Part shown: one piece after another, positions 6,489 to 12,725 of the stretch | Position numbering within the stretch: the stretch's first letter is position 1 | Layout: every line of letters begins with the position of its first letter | DNA from: SAR116 cluster alpha proteobacterium HIMB100 | GTDB lineage: Bacteria; Pseudomonadota; Alphaproteobacteria; Puniceispirillales; Puniceispirillaceae | Length of the DNA stretch: 64,000 nucleotides | Assembly (NCBI GenBank): GCA_000238815.2 | Contig: AFXB01000010.1 | Coordinates: 1-64,000, forward strand | Direction of reading: 5' to 3' | Made by a program: the position numbers and the translations under genes | Notes under the pieces: model-generated | The model's input: only the letters and a program-made list of their open reading frames with translations | The model's database searches: none | What the model was told of the DNA's origin: nothing

Positions 6489-7805
6489 ATGGATATACTT
6501 GAAGATGCATCCTTGGCTTGGCAGACATTGGCTGTAAGCGGGAACATAGACGATGAAATAATAGTTTTATCACCCTTCATTACTGGCGATCTATTGAGCG
6601 AATTAGTTCAAAGCTCAACAGCATCAAAATTTACTATTGTTACCGCTCTCACTGCACAATCTATTTACAGTGGCGCAGTAGATTTAGCTGTTCTTGAAAG
6701 TCTATTAGAAACAAATTGCTCCCTGCTCTCATGCAAAGGCTTGCATGCCAAATTGATGAAGCGTGGAAGCGCTGTGATCTTGGGTAGTCAGAATTTTACC
6801 ACCGGCGGCATTCATAATCTTGAGTTATCGGTTCAAATGGACGCGCTTGGTTCAAATCAGGACAAGTTAAATAAATTCATAGAGAAGGTGATTTCACAAA
6901 GCGGTGTGATTAACAACAACTTGCTCAGCATATTAAAGCAAGAGTTAGACGTGTTGCATGTTGAACGAGATGAACTAAACGAACATTACGAAAAGATTAA
7001 CGTAATTATCCAAGAGAGCTTTGAAGCTCAATACACAGCTTCTGTAGAAGCAGAAACACCCTCTGATACGGGAATAGTGGTTGAGAGAGCATCGGAAAAA
7101 CACCTCATCACAATGGGTTGGGATGAAGACGCTGAAGTCTCTTGGTTTGAAAGGATGAGCGAAAGACGGGAGTTTGGAACTGGCCCTATATTTCCTAAGT
7201 CAGATCTTACAAAGTTTGTTAGAGAGGACGGCAGTATCTTAAGACTGCTACAGGGGTATTTTTATTTCTGCATAGATACTGAGACTTTGCAGCCCTTCTT
7301 CATGAAGGCTAATAAAACCCGAACTTCGTTTATTGTTACCAATCTGCTGCGTCATATTTCCAATACCCAGCCTCATAAAATTTCTATAACCCTTAGAAAG
7401 CCTACTAGTTCGTTGCCTTGGAATATCAGTTTGCAGATTGGCTTGAACGTAGGTCCTGATGTATCCCATGCACACCTTGTCTCAACATTACTATTTGATG
7501 GGACGAATTTATCCCCATTTTCTTATAGAATTAAATGCTTCGGTCATGATGGTGTAAGAAGTGATGTGACCAAGGCGGATTTCGAACGCTCTCATTCAAA
7601 AATTCCTACTTTTGAGCGAGCTGACATATTAACTGCTATTTTTGAGCCGTTTTATTCTCCATCACAAAAAGAGAAATTGCGACCTGATGACATTTATTCA
7701 GAGGGACGCAATTTTGAGCTTATCGCAAAAGAAATCGACCTTACTGCCAGTGAGGCAAAACATCACAAAAATATTCCCTTTTTGGTAATTAAATGTATCG
7801 ATTAA
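6489..7805 (+). CDS. Phospholipase D-like (HKD) domain protein
   Basis: A 438-residue protein. The N-terminal 120 residues carry one HKD signature: 'LHAKLMKRGSAVILGSQNFT', with His86, Lys88, then Gly-Ser-x-Asn at 99-102 and Glu112. One HKD per chain implies dimerisation to form the active site, as in Nuc/BfiI-type nucleases. Residues about 145-175 look coiled coil ('KQELDVLHVERDELNEHYEKI'). The C-terminal 250 residues are of unknown fold. It is divergent from the polymerase operon, and its stop codon directly abuts the 347-bp terminal repeat (7806). Likely a nuclease or other phosphodiesterase; a role in defence or element maintenance is plausible but unproven. Confidence 0.75.
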   Translation: MDILEDASLAWQTLAVSGNIDDEIIVLSPFITGDLLSELVQSSTASKFTIVTALTAQSIYSGAVDLAVLESLLETNCSLLSCKGLHAKLMKRGSAVILGSQNFTTGGIHNLELSVQMDALGSNQDKLNKFIEKVISQSGVINNNLLSILKQELDVLHVERDELNEHYEKINVIIQESFEAQYTASVEAETPSDTGIVVERASEKHLITMGWDEDAEVSWFERMSERREFGTGPIFPKSDLTKFVREDGSILRLLQGYFYFCIDTETLQPFFMKANKTRTSFIVTNLLRHISNTQPHKISITLRKPTSSLPWNISLQIGLNVGPDVSHAHLVSTLLFDGTNLSPFSYRIKCFGHDGVRSDVTKADFERSHSKIPTFERADILTAIFEPFYSPSQKEKLRPDDIYSEGRNFELIAKEIDLTASEAKHHKNIPFLVIKCID

Positions 7806-8110
7806 TTCTAAATCTCCTATCTGTGTAAGACCCTGACAATAAGTACAGGCACACCCCCTATGGCCCATGCATGGGGGGTTATTTTATGCCTTGGACATAA
7901 GTATCTGTGCAGAGAACTGCCTACCCTGTGGTTTGAGCGATGCATAAGTAACTGTGCAGTTAAATGAAAGACAGAGGGGGGTGGGGCAGTTATTACATAC
8001 TAGGGCCGTTAAGGAATTCACTGATGTACAAACTGATGTACATTTCTTGCCTATTGACAGTCGTAGCTACAAACGTAACCTATTGATAAAGCTTACACAG
8101 AGATGCAGCT

Positions 8111-8150
8111 TGGTGCTTGGGTAGAGCATTTAACCTCTCCACCAGCACCA
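8111..8150 (+). other. tRNA-like remnant or hairpin around core 3
   Basis: TGGTGCT (8111-8117) pairs with AGCACCA (8144-8150) around GGGTAGAGC...CTCTCC. An equivalent 7-bp inverted pair spans core 4 (9985-9991 / 10020-10026). It looks like a collapsed tRNA 3' half or a recombinase core with arms. There is no anticodon arm, so it is not a tRNA gene. Confidence 0.5.
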
Positions 8151-8152
8151 TT
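8135..8152 (+). other. Recombination core 3 (direct with core 1)
   Basis: Same orientation and sequence as core 1 in tRNA-Thr. Recombination between cores 1 and 3 would delete units 1 and 2 as a circle of about 6.9 kb and leave an intact tRNA gene. Confidence 0.8.
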
Positions 8153-8226
8153 CTTCCTTGTATCACTTAATACAACCAATTGAATTGCTTCACTTCATGT
8201 GTCTGCATGGCGATTGGTGTGAAACA
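8135..8226 (+). repeat. Terminal inverted repeat of unit 3, left copy (92 bp)
   Basis: Inverted match of 9909-10000 with a single mismatch (C8206 opposite A9929). It spans core 3 and the leader of the second integrase, ending at the first GAAACA site. Confidence 0.95.
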
Positions 8227-8238
8227 AGATGAGAAACA
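8221..8238 (+). promoter_or_regulatory. Tandem 12-bp-spaced GAAACA sites before the second integrase
   Basis: GAAACA at 8221-8226 and 8233-8238, exactly 12 bp apart, in the position where unit 1 has the TGATGTACA pair. The inverted pair recurs at 10093-10110. Confidence 0.55.
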
Positions 8239-8255
8239 AATATGCCTAAAATCAT

Positions 8256-9383
8256 GTGTTATTACGTGATGGTGTCTTCTATTATGTGAGGCGTGTGCCT
8301 CAAGATTTAGCTGAACATTACAGTGTGAAGAGACTGTGTTTCAGCTTACGAACAAAGTCCTATAAATCAGCTATCCATGCATCTAAGTCTGTATCACAAA
8401 GACTTGAGGACTATTGGCTTGGTTTGAGACTGCAGAAGATAGACATTCCTGCCCTGCAGTTGGTTGAGTCAGATGATGTGTCTGATGACAGTTGTCTAGT
8501 ATCTGAAGCACGTGAGTTGTACCTTCGGCTAAAAGGTGTTGGTAAGGACAGGGTGTTTATCAGAACAGCTACTCGTAATACTGATTATGTCATCAAACTA
8601 TTAGGTGACAGACCAATAGGCTCTTATTCCTCTTTAGAGGCTGCACAGTTCCGTGACTGGTGTTTGAAACAGGGAATGACTGTGAGGACAGTGAAGCGTG
8701 TCTTTGCGTCAATTAGAGCAATAGTAAACCTTGCTATTACTGAACATGGCTATGACTGTTCTAATGCCTTTTCCAAGACATTCTTTCCAGAAGAGGAGAA
8801 TGTAGCCAAGCGGAAACCTAAACCCATTGAAGACATCAGAACCATTCAATCAAAATGTATGGAGATTGATGACGATATGCGTTGGCTGATAGCCCTCATA
8901 TCAGACACTGGCATGAGGCTTGGAGAAGCTGTAGGGCTTCTGAAAGAAGACATTATCCTTGAGCATGATGCACCTCATGTAAGGCTTATACCTCACCCGT
9001 GGAGATGTTTGAAGACAAAGGGTAATCAACGAGACATACCGCTAGTAGGTGCGTCTCTGTGGGCCTGTAAGAGGCCTCTAGAGGCTAATGATGATAGTAT
9101 CTTTGCCTTCCCTAGATACTGCAAGGAGAAGACCGCTAATGCTAACTCAGCCAGTGGTGCATTAAACAAATGGCTCAGCGATTATGTGCCAGAGGGGTGT
9201 GTCATTCATTCTTTCAGACATTCAATGCGAGACAGGCTAAGAGTAGTTTCTTGTCCATCAGATATGATAGACCAGATAGGTGGATGGAGTACCGCTGGTG
9301 CTGGGCAGGGTTATGGTGTGGGATTTCAACTAGCTACAATGTTGGGTTTTCTTAAAGAGATTGCTTCTGACTTTTCCTTCTAA
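8256..9383 (+). CDS. Tyrosine recombinase/integrase of unit 3
   Basis: A 375-residue recombinase clearly homologous to the one at 1334-2482. The catalytic residues are all present: Arg221 ('DTGMRLGEA'), Lys253 ('CLKTK'), His318/Arg321 ('HSFRHSMRDRLR'), Trp344 ('QIGGW') and Tyr353 ('QGYGVGF'). The start is unclear. GTG 8256 gives 'MLLRDGVFYYVRRVP', which matches the usual family beginning, but no ribosome binding site precedes it. An in-frame ATG at 8229 is cut off by TAA at 8247, and ATG 8242 is in another frame. The N-terminus may therefore be slightly damaged or may start at GTG. The 3' end overlaps the facing lipoprotein gene by 32 nt. Being AT-richer than the backbone, it fits the island. 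Confidence 0.9.
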   Translation: MLLRDGVFYYVRRVPQDLAEHYSVKRLCFSLRTKSYKSAIHASKSVSQRLEDYWLGLRLQKIDIPALQLVESDDVSDDSCLVSEARELYLRLKGVGKDRVFIRTATRNTDYVIKLLGDRPIGSYSSLEAAQFRDWCLKQGMTVRTVKRVFASIRAIVNLAITEHGYDCSNAFSKTFFPEEENVAKRKPKPIEDIRTIQSKCMEIDDDMRWLIALISDTGMRLGEAVGLLKEDIILEHDAPHVRLIPHPWRCLKTKGNQRDIPLVGASLWACKRPLEANDDSIFAFPRYCKEKTANANSASGALNKWLSDYVPEGCVIHSFRHSMRDRLRVVSCPSDMIDQIGGWSTAGAGQGYGVGFQLATMLGFLKEIASDFSF

Positions 9384-9888
9384 GCACTTCTTTTCGCAAT
9401 GCTTCGTTTACACGCTTATATGCTGGTTCAACCCAACTGGCATCCCAGAAGTTCATGTAGAATCCTGTATATTCCTCACGTTGAATAACCATCGTACCAC
9501 CATCCACTTTCTGCAGTTCATAATGGTGGTCAAATGTAATGATACCAGTGTACCCGCCAAACTGATTAAGGTGATATGGTGGGTCAAATTTAATAACTTT
9601 TGACTTTATGGTTGCTTGCTTATCTTTTGCTTCAACCACAGTGTTGGTTATTCGGCTTCCTACCTCATACGTTCCAACAGCATTAATAATGACTGGATTC
9701 CAGTTCTTGTAATTTTCAGCATCCGTTATGACCGACCATACTTCAGCTGGTTCTGCCTCAATCATAATCTCAGTATAAACTTCATGATAACCAAGTGACT
9801 TAGAAACAGATTTCATAGCATTACAACCACTTAAAAAAATCAGAGAGGAGATTACTAGTGCTATGTTCTTCAAGATTTTTAAAGTCAT
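9352..9888 (-). CDS. Lipoprotein with SRPBCC/START-like ligand-binding domain, cargo of unit 3
   Basis: A 178-residue protein. Residues 1-22 are a lipoprotein signal with lipobox 'LSGC' (Cys22). Residues about 38-165 look like a polyketide cyclase/SRPBCC domain, a fold with a hydrophobic ligand pocket: 'IEAEPAEVWSVITDAENYKNWNP' followed by 'KVIKFDPPYHLNQFGG' and a long C-terminal helix. Expected to be anchored in the periplasm by lipid. The ATG at 9888 has a weak ribosome binding site (TTAGG); its upstream region is the inverted copy of the integrase leader. It is convergent and overlapping with that integrase. The ligand and its benefit to the element are unknown. Confidence 0.78.
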   Translation of the reverse strand: MTLKILKNIALVISSLIFLSGCNAMKSVSKSLGYHEVYTEIMIEAEPAEVWSVITDAENYKNWNPVIINAVGTYEVGSRITNTVVEAKDKQATIKSKVIKFDPPYHLNQFGGYTGIITFDHHYELQKVDGGTMVIQREEYTGFYMNFWDASWVEPAYKRVNEALRKEVLRRKSQKQSL

Positions 9889-9908
9889 CCTAATAATTCA
9901 CCCGCCCC

Positions 9909-10000
9909 TGTTTCACACCAATCGCCATACAGACACATGAAGTGAAGCAATTCAATTGGTTGTATTAAGTGATACAAGGAAGAATGGTGCTGGTGGAGAG
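9909..10000 (-). repeat. Terminal inverted repeat of unit 3, right copy (92 bp)
   Basis: Inverted copy of 8135-8226, one mismatch. It lies 20 nt upstream of the lipoprotein start codon and ends with core 4. Confidence 0.95.
9983..10000 (-). other. Recombination core 4 (inverted)
   Basis: Inverted 18-bp core, direct with respect to core 2. Beyond it the flank is TAGGTCTGCGCTACAC, different from the flanks of cores 1 and 2/3. Confidence 0.8.
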
Positions 10001-10563
10001 TAGGTCTGCGCTACACTGAAGCACCATTTCCAATTGAATTACAACTATACTCCCAGTTTATGTGATGCACTTGCACTGTCAACACGCACAAATGTTTCTT
10101 AGTTTGTTTCACAGTAGGTGATGCATCTTTAATGTTTGCGAAATCACCCCGACTATCCAGCTTTAAATGACTCATTGCTGGCTGTTTAAGAGTCACTGAG
10201 AGGCTTGTGTGTGTTCAGCTATACCTTACACCTGAACTGCCACACACAGGCTGTATGACTCTTACATGGACACACATAGGGTTGGACATGAACCTCTGGG
10301 GGTATGCACGTAGTTATACTCAGGCTATTACACAGATGGGGTGTCATAAAAATTACTACTGAGTATAGGGAAAGTGAGACATGGCAAGTGTCTTTATACC
10401 TACCTTTAAAATATCACTTAGCTACTTCACTTATCTGTGCATTTAACATGATTACACATCAAGTGACCCACCCCATGCATGGGCCATGGGGGGTGTGTAG
10501 ATATGTATAGTTGGGGTGTTACACAGATGGGGAGGGGAAATGAGCCTATCTGTTGATAAAAAA
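10001..10563. other. Non-coding left flank of a fourth, half-preserved unit
   Basis: No gene is seen. The stretch parallels the unit 2 terminal repeat: AAGCACCA near the core, ACTGTCAA 75 nt from it (74 nt in unit 2), an inverted pair of TGTTTC sites 12 bp apart (10093-10098 and 10105-10110), the block CCCCATGCATGGGCCATGG (10471-10489) and TTACACAGATGGGG twice (near 10325 and 10521). It looks like a diverged homologue of that repeat whose right-hand partner is missing. Confidence 0.6.
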
Positions 10564-10854
10564 CTACTCCATGCCTTCAATGATCATAAGGTCTGTATCC
10601 GAACACTCATCACGAATTGCTTTTGCGGCTTGATATTCATCACTGAAATAGAATTTTTCTGCTTGGGATTTACTCTCAAATTCTATCATCATAACCACAC
10701 CAACAAGATTCCCCTCGTGCCTATCCGCACCTGGACCTTTGGCTAATATTCTGCCGCCAAATTTTTGTATTACAGGCCCTGCCATACCAGAAAATTTCTG
10801 AAACTTTTCTGTGTCTCTTACTCTAATGTTAGCTACTAAATATCCTTTAGGCAT
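10564..10854 (-). CDS. DUF1330-like small protein
   Basis: A 96-residue protein of the DUF1330 type, a dimeric alpha/beta-barrel family of unknown reaction. The signature is the beginning 'MPKGYLVANIRVRDTEKF', then 'GGRILAKGPGADRHEG' and 'VGVVMMIEFESKSQAEKFY'. ATG 10854 follows GGGGGA and gives the usual family start; ATG 10875, which overlaps the upstream stop, is a possible alternative. Last gene of a four-gene operon of small one-domain proteins, probably cytoplasmic. Confidence 0.8.
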   Translation of the reverse strand: MPKGYLVANIRVRDTEKFQKFSGMAGPVIQKFGGRILAKGPGADRHEGNLVGVVMMIEFESKSQAEKFYFSDEYQAAKAIRDECSDTDLMIIEGME

Positions 10855-10867
10855 TGCTATCCCCCGT

Positions 10868-11194
10868 TTAATCATCCGCTAATTTTCGCATATGGTCATA
10901 GCGATATATTTTTCCCTCTTTGATATGGGCAACACCCATGACTATGTTTTGCCTTCCTTCATCGTCAAGTACTGGATGGGTGCCTGCTACGATATCTGCA
11001 TTTTCATACAATGTTTCTGCATCACCATTAATCCTAAAAGAGGTGTTTGCAGTCCATGAAAGCGTTGCATCATGATCCATATCTGATGTGCTCCACACAA
11101 AATCATCTGAGAGTAAATCAGCAAGTTTCTGGATATTTCCTGTTTCTGAGCCAACACGAAACGCATCAACAAAATCTCTCCAACTAATAGACAT
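10868..11194 (-). CDS. SnoaL-like (NTF2-fold) small protein
   Basis: A 108-residue protein resembling SnoaL/DUF4440-type NTF2 folds: 'WRDFVDAFRVGSETGNIQKLADLLSDDFVW' at the N-terminus (the helix and strand before the pocket) and 'HPVLDDEGRQNIVMGVAHIKEGKIYRYDHMR' at the C-terminus. The ATG at 11194 follows GGAGGAATATTC, a strong site, so the longer upstream reading frame is not used. The fold binds small hydrophobic ligands or acts as an isomerase or lyase; no catalytic role can be assigned. Part of the leftward operon from 11898. Confidence 0.68.
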   Translation of the reverse strand: MSISWRDFVDAFRVGSETGNIQKLADLLSDDFVWSTSDMDHDATLSWTANTSFRINGDAETLYENADIVAGTHPVLDDEGRQNIVMGVAHIKEGKIYRYDHMRKLADD

Positions 11195-11264
11195 GAATAT
11201 TCCTCCAAACTTTGCCCTAAATAGTTTGCCATGCATCTCAACGAGCAAACTGACCGAAAGTAAG

Positions 11265-11555
11265 TTACTCCACCAAATCTCCAGTGATTGGAATAGTGTG
11301 ACGGTCTGTTTCATTGTATTCTTGAAGCATATGGCGAACGGTATTTAGATACTCTACTCCTTGCTTTGCATCACTCTCCAGTTGTTCAGCAACTCGCACA
11401 ACTACACTGTAAACTTCATCACCTTTTGTCATAACGAAAGCATCTGAAATTGCTGTTCTTTCCGGCATTGTAATATGGTGTTTAAGTGATTGAACAAATT
11501 CATTGAAATGTTCAGGTTTGGGTCTAAACCGAATTATTGATAATTTTTTCATCAT
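11265..11555 (-). CDS. Small protein, probably a dimeric alpha/beta-barrel (ABM-like)
   Basis: A 96-residue protein beginning 'MMKKLSIIRFRPKPEHFNEF'. The alternation of an initial strand, a long helix ('EFVQSLKHHI') and a strand ('YSVVVRVAEQL') suggests a ferredoxin-like barrel of the antibiotic monooxygenase type, though I see no diagnostic residue. AAGGA precedes ATG 11555/11552. It is in an operon with a GYD-domain protein, a SnoaL-like protein and a DUF1330-like protein. Function unknown. Confidence 0.6.
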   Translation of the reverse strand: MMKKLSIIRFRPKPEHFNEFVQSLKHHITMPERTAISDAFVMTKGDEVYSVVVRVAEQLESDAKQGVEYLNTVRHMLQEYNETDRHTIPITGDLVE

Positions 11556-11574
11556 GGTATCCTTAATATCTGTA

Positions 11575-11898
11575 TCAAGAGCCCGGCTTACGATAAGCAC
11601 CCGACATAGCATTTGCCTTGTGGGCAATGCTGTTCATGTCAATAATCTCAACCATTTCCAGCTTTTCCATTGCGCCAGATGATATTACTAGAAGTTTGAT
11701 AGCAGCCGCTGCTTCAAAATCAGGTGCTTCTGTAATCACAGCAACATCGTATTCTCCACGAAGAAAATGAAGGTCAACGACCTTACCGCCAGCCTTTTCT
11801 ACCATCGCTGACACTGCAGATACCCTGTCATCATCAGGGTTTTGAACAAAGCCACCTAGAGCAGCGGGTGTGTATTTCCCAAGAGCAATAAATTTCAT
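11575..11898 (-). CDS. GYD-domain protein
   Basis: A 107-residue protein with the GYD-family pattern: start 'MKFIALGKYTPAAL', central 'GGKVVDLHFLRGEYDVAVITEAPD', where Gly-Glu-Tyr-Asp replaces the eponymous Gly-Tyr-Asp, and 'EIIDMNSIAHKA' at the end. The family is a ferredoxin-like fold of unknown biochemical role. The ATG follows GAGGAGG by a good spacing. First gene of the four-gene operon; its promoter region carries an inverted repeat (11925-11989). Confidence 0.8.
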   Translation of the reverse strand: MKFIALGKYTPAALGGFVQNPDDDRVSAVSAMVEKAGGKVVDLHFLRGEYDVAVITEAPDFEAAAAIKLLVISSGAMEKLEMVEIIDMNSIAHKANAMSGAYRKPGS

Positions 11899-11915
11899 AA
11901 TTACCTCCTCACTTC

Positions 11916-11989
11916 ATTGCTGAGGTGAACGAGGTTTGTGCTTTAGAATATTGTAATTATTGCTGAGGTAACACAAAGGCCCCGTTCAC
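11916..11989. promoter_or_regulatory. Nested inverted and direct repeats upstream of the GYD operon
   Basis: GTGAACG (11925-11931) pairs with CGTTCAC (11983-11989), and inside it TTTGTG (11935-11940) pairs with CACAAA (11972-11977). The 11-mer ATTGCTGAGGT occurs directly at 11916-11926 and 11959-11969. This is a candidate operator or the remains of a divergent promoter region. The rest of 11899-12152 shows no gene. Confidence 0.4.
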
Positions 11990-12152
11990 TTTTTTAAAGT
12001 GCTTACGAAGCCGTTTAGATAGCTACGGACTCGCAGCTAACTAAAACTATGGCGTATGTGATGCTATTTGTCATGTAACAATTTTATTGAAGCGGAGGTT
12101 ATGCTCATGGTCATCTGTCCAAGTATTATCCTCACCCCTTTGTCGTGGGCGT

Positions 12153-12725
12153 TTATATCTCTCGTCTGTATAGAGAAGCCCGACTGGAGTTTTTACCTGC
12201 TTTGCCAGCTTGTATGAGTGTTTTTGCACCTAGTTTCTTTAGCTTCTTCATTATTGGTCCAACATCGGACTTAGAAAATTTGCATTTGACCGATGCTTCT
12301 TTGACAGGCCACGTAAATGTATCCCATTTAGGATACTCACGCTTAATCTTGCCCCACATAAAATAAAGGTTCTTATTGTCTTCATCCAGAATGGCTGCTT
12401 CAACTCTGTCTAGTTTAAGATGCTTATCCACCTGAGCATCAAGAAATGTCCATATGGTCTTTATCTGACCGTCAGTGAAATCATCTACATTGTGCCCGAC
12501 TAATAGCTGTGTCAGTTGGTCAGTGAACACTTCCTCACTCTTACCTTTATCAGCAATGTATTTGGCTACTTTTCGGGCCTCTTTGAATAACTCAGGATTA
12601 TGAATGAAGTCTTCACCAAGTTTCTCCAGCTGATAGGCGGCTTGTGCTGTGCGCTTTTTTACATCTTTAAGAGCCTTACCTTTTTTTGGGGCTTCAACAG
12701 TGGCTGAAGCGCAAGGTAAAAATCC
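12153..12725 (-). pseudogene. 5'-truncated gene at the right edge of the island
   Basis: An open frame of 190 codons runs from just after a TGA at 12728-12726 to a stop at 12153 with no plausible start in its first 65 codons. The only usable start, GTG 12530, would discard a well-formed helical segment ('TAQAAYQLEKLGEDFI'). The protein is basic, with 'FSKSDVGPIMKKLKKLGAKTLIQ' near the end, reminiscent of a winged helix. I do not recognise the family. Its 5' part overlaps the 3' end of the backbone gene at 12659-12994 in another frame, so a junction probably lies near 12,690. Most likely a fragment left where the right end of the island was lost. Confidence 0.5.

Larger units (their letters stand above)
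7806..8152 (-). repeat. Terminal inverted repeat of unit 2, right copy (347 bp)
   Basis: Inverted copy of 2820-3166; it begins at the first base after the TAA of the PLD gene and ends with core 3. It carries the TGATGTACA pair at 8022-8030 and 8034-8042. Confidence 0.95.

Noticed and set aside
8111-8150. Second tRNA gene at core 3
   Set aside because: Only a shortened 3' half with paired ends is present; there is no anticodon arm or D arm.
1249-10000. Insertion sequences (because of the terminal inverted repeats)
   Set aside because: No DDE or HUH transposase is present; the enzymes are tyrosine recombinases and no target-site duplication is visible.
12153-12530. Complete gene starting at GTG 12530
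   Set aside because: Coding pattern continues in frame for 65 codons upstream with no start, so the gene is better seen as truncated.
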